Notes under the pieces: model-generated
Database searches by the model: none
Seen by the model: the letters and a program-made list of their open reading frames with translations, nothing else
What the model was told of the DNA's origin: nothing
NCBI GenBank assembly: GCA_035581425.1
Contig: DATJVP010000051.1
Coordinates: 1 to 21,769 of the forward strand
DNA: 21,769 bases
Reading direction: 5' to 3'
DNA from: DASZHJ01 sp035581425
GTDB taxonomy: Bacteria; Pseudomonadota; Alphaproteobacteria; ATCC43930; CGMCC-115725
Position numbers and translations under genes: made by a program
Shown: one piece after another, positions 1-8,263 of the stretch
How positions within the stretch are numbered: position 1 is the first letter of the stretch
Layout: every line of letters begins with the position of its first letter

Positions 1-141
1 GGGTGATCGCCTTGCGCGCTCTCTGCACTGATAAGACGGACGGAACGCGCAGAGGTTCAATCCGACGCGTACCGCACGGCGCGGCCCCGCGCGCCGCGAT
101 GCTCACGGGGAGGAGGGGGCATCAGAGATGAGAACAGAAAA
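1..141. other. Left-edge stretch with no recognised gene
   Basis: No convincing coding frame, RNA gene or signal is visible here. A minus-strand frame stays open across it from about position 473, but that frame runs antisense to the small secreted-protein gene at 223-483, is Arg/Ser/Thr-rich and resembles nothing known. The stretch ends at the tandem GGGGACAC repeats. Confidence 0.4.
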
Positions 142-223
142 GGAATTCCGGGGACACGATGGAATTCCGGGGACACGATGTATTGTGTCCCCTTATTTCG
201 TGTCCCCTTAATTTCACGTGTCC
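142..223. repeat. REP/BIME-like cluster of GGGGACAC repeats
   Basis: Two perfect head-to-tail copies of GGAATTCCGGGGACACGAT lie at 142-160 and 161-179. They are followed by opposite-orientation cores GTGTCCCC at 185-192 and 200-207 and a truncated GTGTCC near 217-222. The opposed arms could fold into hairpins. The same core occurs at 852-859 and 1587-1594, flanking the transposase gene at 865-1545. This arrangement of paired, inverted short palindromic units is what REP/BIME elements mobilised by RAYT transposases look like. The cluster ends at the stop codon of the gene at 223-483, so it may also stabilise or end that mRNA. The repeats are read directly; mobilisation by the neighbouring transposase is inferred. 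Confidence 0.75.
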
Positions 224-483
224 TAATGTAGGCGAGATGCGACCACTCCGAAACCGTAGCCGTCGAGATCCTCGCACCGCTCATCGACCGAGATGTAACT
301 GCGGTCCAGTGCGAACACGATCGTAGTCTGCCAACCCGACAGGCAGAAGTCCTGGTCGTAACCGTCGACGGGGAAGTCGTCGGAGGGCATCGAACTCGTC
401 TGCGCCTGCGCCGAGCCTGATGCCACCGCACAGAGACCGACCACCATGACGGCCGCGATGGCGGCTGCCGCAATCCTTCTCAT
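223..483 (-). CDS. Small secreted two-cysteine protein A (unknown function)
   Basis: Encodes 86 residues. I chose the ATG at 483 because GGAGGG sits 4 nt upstream and because it opens an obvious Sec signal peptide: MRR, then an Ala/Val-rich core to about residue 22, with likely cleavage after an AQA-type site near residue 27. The mature part is about 58 residues and carries Cys47 and Cys70. It aligns without gaps to the neighbour at 537-755 over about 27 residues: F-C-x2-G-W-x-T, then R, I-x-V and a second Cys followed by x-Asp. The two cysteines are 23 residues apart in both, which suggests a periplasmic disulphide. I do not recognise the family. It lies 53 nt downstream of its paralogue on the same strand, so they are probably co-transcribed. 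Its stop abuts the repeat cluster. Confidence 0.72.
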   Translation of the reverse strand: MRRIAAAAIAAVMVVGLCAVASGSAQAQTSSMPSDDFPVDGYDQDFCLSGWQTTIVFALDRSYISVDERCEDLDGYGFGVVASRLH

Positions 484-536
484 ACGACCCTCCGGAATTG
501 AAACGCCAACGCCCGCATCGGTCGCGCACCCTATCG

Positions 537-755
537 TCAAAAGCGGTAGTAGGAGGACTGGATGTCCCCGACGTCGCCGCAAGTGTCTTCAACGAAGATC
601 CATCCCCGCGCCCAATCGACTATGACTTCGGTGCGCCATCCGCCGTAGCAGAATTGGTTGATCGACGTGTCGTTCGCGTCGGCGCGTGCCGGCGCCGCGC
701 TCGCGATTCCGGCCGCAACCATTCCCGCGAAGCCTGCGATCGCCCATTTCCTCAT
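537..755 (-). CDS. Small secreted two-cysteine protein B (paralogue of A)
   Basis: Encodes 72 residues from the ATG at 755, which has GGAG 7 nt upstream. Longer forms starting further upstream lack both a good ribosome site and a signal peptide at the N-terminus. Residues 1-25 form a signal peptide (MRKW, a hydrophobic Ala/Gly core, then an ARA-type cleavage site). The mature protein is only about 47 residues, with Cys36 and Cys59 inside the block it shares with the 223-483 product (F-C-x2-G-W-x-T, R-x2-I-x-V, C-x-D). About 10 of 27 aligned positions are identical and most others are conservative, so the pair looks like a tandem duplication. Function is unknown. Location is probably periplasmic or extracellular. 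Confidence 0.7.
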   Translation of the reverse strand: MRKWAIAGFAGMVAAGIASAAPARADANDTSINQFCYGGWRTEVIVDWARGWIFVEDTCGDVGDIQSSYYRF

Positions 756-845
756 CTCGATCTCCGATATGCACGCATGCCCGATTGCTTGCTCCATAGC
801 GTTAGACGCCCCGCGGAAGGACCGGTTCAATCTCCGTCCCGAATT

Positions 846-866
846 AATTACGGGGACACAATACTC
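846..866 (-). repeat. Inverted repeat, downstream end of the RAYT gene
   Basis: Read on the minus strand this is a 21-nt unit with core GTATTGTGTCCCC. It matches the unit at 1580-1600 at 20 of 21 positions, in the opposite orientation. It overlaps the transposase stop codon by two bases. Together the two copies bracket the RAYT gene, with AATT at their outer ends. Confidence 0.8.
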
Positions 867-1545
867 ATCTCCGCTCCGCCTCGCGCTGCCGCCGCGGCTT
901 TGGGCCGGGCTTTCCGCGCGCGAGGGGGCGAGCGAGGCGCGCGGACAGATGCGCTACGAAGTCGGCTCCGCCGAGCGGCCGGCCGGTGCGCTCGCTGGCG
1001 CGAATTGCGTCATGGTCCGCCGCGCTCAGCGATCCCTCGAGGAATGCCGACCAGGCCGGGACGATCTCCAGCATGGGGCGCACGCACACGAGTCCGTCGT
1101 CGCGACCCCGAAGATGCGCCCGCGCGCTCGACCAAGGCCAGTCGCGCGCGCCCTCGACGAGGCGCGCCCGCACCGGGTTCTGCTCAATGTAGCGGACGGC
1201 AGCGATGAGGTGCGCGTCGTCCATCGGAAACGATGCGAACCGCCCCTGCCAGAGATAGCCGCGCCAGCCTTCGCGCTCATTGATGTGCCAGGTGTATCGC
1301 CGGTGCGTTTCGCCGAGCGCCGCGCGCAGTCCGTCGGTATCGGCTGGTACCAGTACGAGATGGACGTGGTTTGGCATGAGGCAGTAGGCCCAGACTTCCA
1401 CCCTCGCATTCCTGCAGTTCTCGGCCAGCAAGGCGCGATAGAGCGCATAATCGGCCTCGGAGAAGAACACCTGCTGTCGGCGGTTTCCCCGTTGTGTCAC
1501 GTGATGCGGCACTCCCGCCGCCACTACCCGAGCCAAGCGGGCCAT
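865..1545 (-). CDS. REP-associated tyrosine transposase (RAYT, Y1/HUH family)
   Basis: Encodes a 226-residue single-strand DNA endonuclease of the IS200/IS605-like Y1 superfamily, the type tied to REP/BIME repeats. The start is the ATG at 1545, because the family typically begins MARxAR-like with HHVTQRGN soon after. No clear Shine-Dalgarno is visible. Motifs: HHVTQRGNRRQ at residues 14-24; the HUH metal motif as PNHVHLVL at 58-65 (His60, His62); and a catalytic Tyr119 in RYIEQNPVRA. DWPWSSARAH follows near 135-144, and the C-terminus is basic. All key residues are present, so the enzyme looks intact. Inverted repeats sit at 846-866 and 1580-1600, and more copies of the core are at 142-207. 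Such single-copy RAYTs are usually domesticated and act on REP sequences rather than moving as ordinary insertion sequences. Confidence 0.93.
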   Translation of the reverse strand: MARLARVVAAGVPHHVTQRGNRRQQVFFSEADYALYRALLAENCRNARVEVWAYCLMPNHVHLVLVPADTDGLRAALGETHRRYTWHINEREGWRGYLWQGRFASFPMDDAHLIAAVRYIEQNPVRARLVEGARDWPWSSARAHLRGRDDGLVCVRPMLEIVPAWSAFLEGSLSAADHDAIRASERTGRPLGGADFVAHLSARLARPLARGKPGPKPRRQREAERR

Positions 1546-1579
1546 TGGATTGATTGGGTGAGATGTGCGGCAGTCAATT

Positions 1580-1600
1580 GAGTATTGTGTCCCCGGAATT
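1580..1600 (+). repeat. Inverted repeat, upstream end of the RAYT gene
   Basis: This is the partner of the repeat at 846-866, again with core GTATTGTGTCCCC followed by an AATT-containing outer end. It lies 34 nt upstream of the transposase start. One mismatch separates the two copies over 21 nt. Confidence 0.8.
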
Positions 1601-1707
1601 GGGATCGCTCTGAAATTTGACGGGGAACGTGCCGCGGAGTTCACGCAGGGATGAAATTTCTTCAGCGGCGTGACGCGCGAACCGAGGTGCCGCCGTCTCG
1701 GCCCCGG

Positions 1708-1722
1708 GAACAAAACAAAAAC
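1708..1722 (+). promoter_or_regulatory. Probable LexA (SOS) box of recA
   Basis: GAACAAAACAAAAAC fits the alphaproteobacterial SOS operator GAAC-N7-GAAC except for one base in the second half-site (AAAC). The A-rich spacer is typical. It lies 127 nt before the recA start and immediately upstream of the candidate -35 element, so a bound repressor would block the promoter. The sequence is seen directly; LexA binding is inferred from position and known regulation of recA. Confidence 0.6.
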
Positions 1723-1723
1723 A

Positions 1724-1751
1724 TTGCGCCACGGAACAAAAAGGGTACACT
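1724..1751 (+). promoter_or_regulatory. Candidate sigma-70-type promoter of recA
   Basis: TTGCGC at 1724-1729 and TACACT at 1746-1751 are separated by 16 nt. They start two bases after the SOS-like box and lie in the only AT-enriched patch upstream of recA. The assignment rests on consensus similarity and position only. Confidence 0.45.
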
Positions 1752-1834
1752 CACCTCGCGCTCACGGGGATGCGGTCGGTGCCCAGCCCCGCATTGCTTC
1801 GTCCTTGAACCCTGTGGAATAAGAGGAGTAGGTC

Positions 1835-2917
<1,083 letters not shown>

Positions 2918-2941
2918 CCCCCTACCGGGGTTGCAGGAGGA

Positions 2942-2977
2942 GGGCGGCGCCGGAGCGATTCGGCGCCGCCCTTCATT
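2942..2977 (+). terminator. Transcription terminator hairpin after recA
   Basis: An 11-bp perfect stem, GGGCGGCGCCG at 2942-2952 with CGGCGCCGCCC at 2961-2971, closes an 8-nt loop 25 nt after the recA stop. The tail (TTCATT) is only moderately T-rich, so this is a likely but not textbook Rho-independent terminator. Confidence 0.7.
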
Positions 2978-3200
2978 CTGGAGACGCGAGGCTGCCCGAG
3001 CCGGCGCAAACCCCGGTCGCTGGCGCGAGTGGAAAATTACGAAACGAACCCAAATTTGCCTCGCTAACACAGGGATTTGATCGAAATGCATCCCACACTT
3101 GTGAGGACCGCCACTGGTGGCCCGGCCCGCGGCGCTCTATTCTGTTTCTGGAAGGACGCAGCAGGGGGATACCGGCTGCGCCTTCCCTGGAGACACCGCC

Positions 3201-3434
3201 ATGGTGGATCAACAGTCGAATGGGGCCAGCGGCGTGGGCGCTCGGGTCGCGCGCGCGCTTTGGCTCGGCGCCGGCGGCATTCTGCTCACGGGATTTGCGA
3301 TGCGGGTCCTCGCGGGCCTCGTGCACAGCCAGACGCTGCGGCACGGGGGCGTCGCCGTGATGGCGCTCGGCGTCGCACTCGCGATCGGCGCCGGGCTCTC
3401 GGAGTGGCTCGGCAACCGCCACGCCCATCACTGA
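3201..3434 (+). CDS. Small two-helix membrane protein of unknown function
   Basis: Encodes 77 residues. The ATG at 3201 has GGAG 8 nt upstream. A longer frame from 3117 is possible, but its extra residues look non-coding. The product has a short polar N-terminus, then two hydrophobic segments (about residues 19-41 and 49-67), and ends in a His-rich tail (NRHAHH). It is predicted to sit in the inner membrane as a hairpin with short ends. I do not recognise a family. It lies alone between the recA terminator and the alaS leader on the same strand, so it probably has its own promoter. Codon usage matches its neighbours. Confidence 0.6.
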   Translation: MVDQQSNGASGVGARVARALWLGAGGILLTGFAMRVLAGLVHSQTLRHGGVAVMALGVALAIGAGLSEWLGNRHAHH

Positions 3435-3458
3435 GGGCCCTGGCCTATCGAATCTCTA

Positions 3459-3548
3459 CCTCTCCCTGATGGGGAGAGGGTCGGGGTGTGGGGCGTGCGC
3501 GGCTTCCGCGGTTTCCCCCTCACCTAGCCTCTCCCCGGTGGAGAGAGG
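3459..3548. repeat. Pair of CTCTCCC/GGGAGAG palindromes before alaS
   Basis: The first palindrome, CCTCTCCCT-gat-GGGGAGAGG, lies at 3459-3479. The second, CCTCTCCCC-ggtg-GAGAGAGG, lies at 3529-3548. The two imperfect palindromes have the same arms, and about 50 nt of G/C-rich sequence separates them. They look like the dispersed CTCTCCCC-type intergenic repeats common in alphaproteobacterial genomes. They could also end transcription from the small membrane-protein gene just upstream. Confidence 0.6.
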
Positions 3549-3558
3549 GATTCTTGGC

Positions 3559-3599
3559 TTAGCCCCCTGAACTGGACAGGCCCCGCGGGGCCGGGCTAA
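3559..3599 (+). promoter_or_regulatory. Structured 5' leader of alaS
   Basis: An outer arm TTAGCCC (3559-3565) pairs with GGGCTAA (3593-3599) and encloses a perfect palindrome GGCCCCGCGGGGCC (3579-3592). The structure ends 39 nt before the alaS start. It may be a leader RNA fold, or a terminator for upstream transcription followed by the A-run at 3598-3601. Only the base pairing is seen; any regulatory role is inferred. Confidence 0.4.
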
Positions 3600-3638
3600 A
3601 ACCGCGCGTTCGTCGCCGCGCACCCCCATATAGAAGCC

Positions 3639-6311
3639 ATGCAGTCCGCCAACGACATCCGCGCCGCTTTCCTCGGCTATTTCCAGCGCCACGGCCATGA
3701 GGTCGTGGCTTCGAGCCCGCTCGTCCCGCGCAACGACCCGACGCTCCTTTTCACCAATGCGGGCATGGTGCAGTTCAAGAACGTCTTCACGGGCGTGGAG
3801 AAGCGGCCCTATAAGCGCGCGGCGACCTCGCAGAAATGCGTGCGCGCGGGCGGCAAGCACAACGACCTCGAGAATGTCGGCTACACCGCGCGCCATCACA
3901 CCTTCTTCGAGATGCTCGGGAACTTCTCCTTCGGCGACTACTTCAAGGACGTGGCGATCGAGCTCGCCTGGAATCTCGTGACGAAGGAATTCGGCCTGCC
4001 GAAGGAGCGACTCCTCGTCACTGTCTTCTCCGAGGATGACGAGGCGGCGGCACATTGGAAGAAGATCGCCGGCCTCCCCGAGAGCAAGATCATCCGGATC
4101 CCCACCTCCGACAATTTCTGGGCGATGGGCGACACGGGCCCTTGCGGGCCTTGCTCCGAGATCTTCTTCGACCACGGCGACAAGATTCCCGGCGGCCCTC
4201 CCGGCAGCCCCGACGCCGACGGCGACCGCTTCATCGAGATCTGGAACCTCGTCTTCATGCAGTTCGAGCAGGTGACGAAGGAGCAGCGGATCAATCTGCC
4301 GCGGCCCTCGATCGACACCGGCATGGGGCTCGAGCGCATCGCCGCAGTGATGCAGGGCAAGCACGACAATTACGACATCGACCTCATGCGCGCGCTCATT
4401 CTTGCTTCGGCCGAGGCCTCGGGTGTGGCGCCGGACGGACCGCATGCGGTCTCGCATCGGGTGATCGCGGATCACCTCCGGGCATCGTCGTTCCTGATCG
4501 CCGATGGCGTGCTGCCTTCGAAGGACGGGCGCGGCTACGTGCTACGCCGGATCATGCGCCGCGCCATGCGCCACGCGCACATCCTCGGCGCGACCGAGCC
4601 CTTGATGTGGAAGCTCGTGCCCGCGCTCTCGCGCCAGATGGGGGCGCACTATCCCGAGCTCGTCCGCGCGGAGCCGCTCATCACGGAGACGCTGCGCCTG
4701 GAGGAGACCACCTTCCGCCAGACGCTGGGCCGCGGGCTACGCCTCCTCGAGGAGGAGACCGCGAAGCTCGGGAAGGCGCAGCCCTTGCCTGGCGAGGTCG
4801 CCTTCAAGCTCTACGACACCTTCGGATTCCCTCTGGACCTCACGCAGGACGTGTTGCGCGGGCAAGGCCGGACGGTCGAGACCAAGGCCTTCGACGCGTC
4901 GATGGAGCGGCAGCGTGCAGAGGCGCGCAAGAGCTGGGTCGGCTCCGGCGAGGCCGCGACCGAGCAGCTCTGGTTCGAGCTCCGCGAGAAGCTGGGCGCG
5001 ACCGAGTTCCTAGGCTACGAGACCGACATCGCGGAAGCGCGCATCGTCGCGATCGTCGCCGACGGCAAGCCCGTGGAGAAGATCGAGGCCGGAGCCAAGG
5101 CCTCGCTGATTCTGAACCAGACGCCGTTCTACGCGGAGTCCGGCGGGCAGATGGGCGACACCGGAGCGATCTTCACGAGCACCGGTGCGGAATTTCCGGT
5201 CGCGGACACCGTGAAGAAAGCGGGCGACCTGCACGTCCACATCGGCAGCCTCACGCGGGGCACGCTCAAGGTAGGCGACGCCGTGGAGATGCGGATCGAT
5301 CGCGAGCGCCGGCTCATGCTGCGCGCGAACCACTCCGTGACGCACCTCCTGCACGAGGCGCTCCGCCGCCGTCTCGGCGGGCACGTGACGCAGAAGGGCT
5401 CGCTGGTGGCGCCGGATCGGCTCCGCTTCGACTTCAGCCAGCCCCGCCCGCTCACGCCGGAGGACATCCGCGCGATCGAGAGCGAGGTGAACGCCCGCAT
5501 CCGCGCCAATCACGAGGTCTCGACGCGGCTGATGACGCCGGATAAAGCGGTCGAGGCGGGCGCGCTCGCGCTCTTCGGCGAGAAATACGGCGATGAAGTC
5601 CGGGTGGTCGCCATGGGCGACGAGCTCGATGAGGCCGGCGAGCACGATCATTTCTCGGTCGAGCTCTGCGGCGGCACGCATGTGCGCCGCACCGGCGACA
5701 TCGGCATCTTCAAGATCGTCTCCGAGAGCGCGGTCGCCGCGGGCGTCCGACGCATCGAGGCGCTGACCGGCGCCGCCGCCGAGACCTATGTCGAGGAGGA
5801 GGAGACGCTTTTGCGCGAGGCTGCGGCCGAGCTCAAGGTGACGCCGGAGGAGCTGCCGGCGCGCGTCGCGAGCCTCATCGAGGAGAGGAAGCGCCTCGAG
5901 CGTGAGCTCAGCGATCTCCGCCGGCGCCTCGCGAGCGGCGGTGGCGGCGCGGCGCCGCAGCAGGCCAAGGACCTCGGCGGCGTCAAGTTCCTGGGCCGCG
6001 TCCTCGACGACGTCCCCGCGAAGGAGCTCAAGACCCTCGCAGACGACATGAAGAAGAGCGTGGGCTCCGGTGTCGTCGCGGTGGTCGCGCGCGCGGACGG
6101 CAAGGCCTCGCTCGTCGTGGGCGTCACCGACGACCTGACCCAGCGTTTCAACGCCGTCGACTTCGTGCGGGTCGGGGCCGAGGCGCTCGGCGGCAAGGGC
6201 GGCGGCGGCCGTCCCGACATGGCCCAAGCCGGCGGTCCCGACGGGGCGCGTGCGGATGCGGCGGTCGCCGCTATCGAGCAGGCGGTTGCGGATAAGGCGA
6301 AAGCGGCCTGA
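3639..6311 (+). CDS. alaS: Alanine--tRNA ligase
   Basis: An 890-residue class II aminoacyl-tRNA synthetase that charges tRNA-Ala and clears Ser/Gly mischarging. Full length for the family. Class II motif 2 and its flanks (TSQKCVRAGGKHNDLENVG, then HHTFFEMLGNFSFGDYF) span residues 63-102. TGPCGPCSEI lies near 168, and motif 3 (GMGLERIAAV) is near 228-237. The editing domain has its zinc/catalytic set: His565 and His569 (HSVTH), and Cys677 and His681 (CGGTH). A coiled-coil stretch rich in Glu/Arg near 720-770 leads to the C-terminal DHHA1 domain with GRPDMAQAGG near 857-866. The start at 3639 (MQSANDIR) is the standard N-terminus but has only a weak ribosome site. It sits downstream of recA and converges with icd over a 50-nt gap. 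Confidence 0.99.
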   Translation: MQSANDIRAAFLGYFQRHGHEVVASSPLVPRNDPTLLFTNAGMVQFKNVFTGVEKRPYKRAATSQKCVRAGGKHNDLENVGYTARHHTFFEMLGNFSFGDYFKDVAIELAWNLVTKEFGLPKERLLVTVFSEDDEAAAHWKKIAGLPESKIIRIPTSDNFWAMGDTGPCGPCSEIFFDHGDKIPGGPPGSPDADGDRFIEIWNLVFMQFEQVTKEQRINLPRPSIDTGMGLERIAAVMQGKHDNYDIDLMRALILASAEASGVAPDGPHAVSHRVIADHLRASSFLIADGVLPSKDGRGYVLRRIMRRAMRHAHILGATEPLMWKLVPALSRQMGAHYPELVRAEPLITETLRLEETTFRQTLGRGLRLLEEETAKLGKAQPLPGEVAFKLYDTFGFPLDLTQDVLRGQGRTVETKAFDASMERQRAEARKSWVGSGEAATEQLWFELREKLGATEFLGYETDIAEARIVAIVADGKPVEKIEAGAKASLILNQTPFYAESGGQMGDTGAIFTSTGAEFPVADTVKKAGDLHVHIGSLTRGTLKVGDAVEMRIDRERRLMLRANHSVTHLLHEALRRRLGGHVTQKGSLVAPDRLRFDFSQPRPLTPEDIRAIESEVNARIRANHEVSTRLMTPDKAVEAGALALFGEKYGDEVRVVAMGDELDEAGEHDHFSVELCGGTHVRRTGDIGIFKIVSESAVAAGVRRIEALTGAAAETYVEEEETLLREAAAELKVTPEELPARVASLIEERKRLERELSDLRRRLASGGGGAAPQQAKDLGGVKFLGRVLDDVPAKELKTLADDMKKSVGSGVVAVVARADGKASLVVGVTDDLTQRFNAVDFVRVGAEALGGKGGGGRPDMAQAGGPDGARADAAVAAIEQAVADKAKAA

Positions 6312-6361
6312 AACCCCTGGATCCGCGAATCCTCCGCGCCCTCCGCGCGATTACAGTGCCC

Positions 6362-7576
6362 CTAGGTCATCGCCTTCTTCAGACCCTCGTCGAGCTTGTC
6401 GAGAAAGGCGCGGGTGTTGAGGGAGGGTTGATTCGGACTGATGAGGATCGCGAGGTCCTTCGTCATGAAACCCGCCTCGACGGTGTCGACGCAGACCTTC
6501 TCCAGGGTCTGCGCGAAGTGCTTTACGTCGGGCGTATTGTCGAACTCGCCGCGATAGATGAGGCCGCGGGTCCAGGCGAAGATCGAGGCGATGGGATTGG
6601 TCGAGGTCTCCTTGCCCTGCTGGTGCAGGCGATAGTGGCGCGTCACGGTGCCATGCGCCGCCTCGGCCTCGACGGTGCGGCCATCGGGCGTCGTCAGCAC
6701 GGAGGTCATGAGGCCGAGCGAGCCGAATCCCTGCGCCACCACGTCCGACTGCACGTCGCCGTCGTAGTTCTTGCAGGCCCAGACGAAGTTGCCGTTCCAC
6801 TTGAGCGCGCTCGCGACGAGATCGTCGATGAGGCGATGCTCGTAGGTGATCTTCTTCGCCTTGAACTTGTCCGCGAACTCCGCGTTGAAGATCTGCTCGA
6901 AGAGATCCTTGAAGCGGCCGTCATAGACCTTGAGGATCGTGTTCTTCGTCGAGAGATAGACCGGCCAGCTCCGCTGCAGCCCGTAATTGAAGCAGGCGCG
7001 CGCGAAGCCCTTGATGGACTCGTCGAGGTTGTACATGCCGAGCGCGATGCCGGACTCGGGGAAGTCGAAGATGTCGTAGGTGACGGGCTTGCCCCCGTCC
7101 TTCGGCGTGAAGGTCATCGTGAGCTTGCCCGGTCCCGGCACCTTGAAGTCGGTCGCGCGGTATTGGTCGCCGTAGGCGTGGCGGCCGATGACGATCGGCG
7201 CCGTCCAGCCCGGGACGAGCCGCGGCACGTTCTTGCAGACGATGGGCTCGCGGAAGATGGTGCCGCCAAGGATGTTGCGGATCGTGCCGTTCGGCGAGCG
7301 GTACATCTTCTTGAGGTTGAACTCTTTGACGCGCGCCTCGTCCGGCGTGATCGTCGCGCATTTGACGCCGACGCCATACCTCTTGATCGCGTTGGCGGCG
7401 TCGACGGTGATCTGGTCGTCGGTCTCGTCGCGCTTCTCGATGCCGAGGTCGTAGTACTTCAGGTCGATGTCGAGGTAGGGGAGGATCAGCTTTTCCTTGA
7501 TGAATGCCCAGATGATGCGCGTCATCTCGTCGCCGTCGAGCTCGACGACGGGGGTCACGACCTTGATCTTCTTCAT
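6362..7576 (-). CDS. icd: NADP-dependent isocitrate dehydrogenase
   Basis: Encodes 404 residues. It catalyses oxidative decarboxylation of isocitrate to 2-oxoglutarate in the TCA cycle, producing NADPH. The sequence is of the homodimeric, eukaryote-like type (type II IDH) typical of alphaproteobacteria, not the E. coli type. It starts MKKIKVVTPVVELDGDEMTRIIW. Substrate-binding SPNGTIRN lies at 94-101. The metal-binding aspartates are Asp251/252, Asp274 and Asp278, in the block FVWACKNYDGDVQSDVVAQG. NADP-binding GTVTRHY follows near residue 310. An AAGGA element lies about 10 nt upstream of the ATG at 7576. The gene converges with alaS. A promoter-like pair is visible in the gap upstream. Confidence 0.98.
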   Translation of the reverse strand: MKKIKVVTPVVELDGDEMTRIIWAFIKEKLILPYLDIDLKYYDLGIEKRDETDDQITVDAANAIKRYGVGVKCATITPDEARVKEFNLKKMYRSPNGTIRNILGGTIFREPIVCKNVPRLVPGWTAPIVIGRHAYGDQYRATDFKVPGPGKLTMTFTPKDGGKPVTYDIFDFPESGIALGMYNLDESIKGFARACFNYGLQRSWPVYLSTKNTILKVYDGRFKDLFEQIFNAEFADKFKAKKITYEHRLIDDLVASALKWNGNFVWACKNYDGDVQSDVVAQGFGSLGLMTSVLTTPDGRTVEAEAAHGTVTRHYRLHQQGKETSTNPIASIFAWTRGLIYRGEFDNTPDVKHFAQTLEKVCVDTVEAGFMTKDLAILISPNQPSLNTRAFLDKLDEGLKKAMT

Positions 7577-7631
7577 GCCGGAGAATCCTTAACGCACGGA
7601 GGGAGGCGCCGCGGGGGCCGCGGGCGGCGCG

Positions 7632-7660
7632 ACAATATAGAGGCGCGCCGGGGGGTGCAA
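7632..7660 (-). promoter_or_regulatory. Candidate promoter of icd
   Basis: On the minus strand TTGCAC (7660-7655) and TATTGT (7637-7632) are separated by 17 nt, about 55 nt before the icd start. The short AT patch stands out in a gap that is otherwise nearly all G and C. The call rests on similarity to the sigma-70 consensus only. Confidence 0.45.
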
Positions 7661-7678
7661 GTCCGCGGGGGCCTGACC

Positions 7679-8263
7679 TCAGACGCGCCGGGTGGCAGGG
7701 GCGAGGGCAGGTTCCGGCGCGTCCTTCAGCGCAGCCACCAGCGCCTCGGGATCGGGCACGACCTCGAAAAGCGCGCGTGTCTTGGGGCGCGCGAAGCCCG
7801 CCTCGATGACGCGATCGATGAGCTCCAGGAGCGGCGCCCAATAGCCTCCGACATCAACCAAGAGGATCGGTTCGTCGTGGAGGCCGAGCTGGCGCCAGGT
7901 CAGGCATTCGAAGGCCTCGTCGAGCGTTCCGAGGCCGCCCGGAAGGATCGCGAAGGCATCGGAAAGCTCGAACATCCGCTGCTTCCGCTCATGCATGGAA
8001 CTCACGACGATCAGCTCGCTCACGGAGGGATGCGCGACCTCTCTCGTGTGCAGGAAATCCGGAATGATGCCGATGACGCGCCCTCCCGCGGCAATCGCGG
8101 CGTCCGCCATGAGGCCCATGAGCCCGACCCGCCCGCCGCCATAGACGAGCTCGATGCCGGCCTTGGCGAGAAGCGTTCCGGTCCGCCGCGCAGCCTCTCG
8201 ATACTCCTCGGCGACGCGGCCCGACGAGCCGCAATAAACGCAGAGCCGTTTGACGCGCGACAT
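7679..8263 (-). CDS. LOG-family nucleotide 5'-monophosphate phosphoribohydrolase
   Basis: Encodes 194 residues from the ATG at 8263. An in-frame ATG at 8296 would add 11 residues but leaves the family's usual start (M..xxLCVYCGSS) internal. The protein has the Rossmann-like LOG fold: VYCGSS at 9-14, YGGGRVGLMG at 41-50, MHERKQRM at 90-97 and the signature PGGLGTLDE at 108-116. Members, often mislabelled 'lysine decarboxylase', cleave ribose 5'-phosphate from N6-modified or ordinary nucleoside monophosphates. In plants and some bacteria this releases free cytokinins. The bacterial role here is probably nucleotide salvage or damage clearance. The gene lies upstream of icd on the same strand, about 100 nt apart, with a likely separate icd promoter between. 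Confidence 0.93.
   Translation of the reverse strand: MSRVKRLCVYCGSSGRVAEEYREAARRTGTLLAKAGIELVYGGGRVGLMGLMADAAIAAGGRVIGIIPDFLHTREVAHPSVSELIVVSSMHERKQRMFELSDAFAILPGGLGTLDEAFECLTWRQLGLHDEPILLVDVGGYWAPLLELIDRVIEAGFARPKTRALFEVVPDPEALVAALKDAPEPALAPATRRV

Noticed and set aside
142..207. Possible small CRISPR array in the repeated GGGGACAC units
   Set aside because: Units abut or are inverted, with no uniform spacers and no cas genes; the RAYT next door explains them as REP-like.
57..473. A 138-codon minus-strand frame across the REP cluster and the first secreted-protein gene
   Set aside because: Overlaps a shorter frame with a strong ribosome site and signal peptide, and its product is low-complexity and crosses the repeat cluster.
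3456..4475. A 339-codon minus-strand open frame opposite the 5' part of alaS
   Set aside because: Antisense shadow of a full-length, motif-complete alaS; rich in Arg, His, Asp and Glu with no family resemblance.
5010..6227. A 405-codon minus-strand open frame opposite the 3' half of alaS
   Set aside because: Same reason: it arises from GC-rich codon bias of alaS on the other strand.
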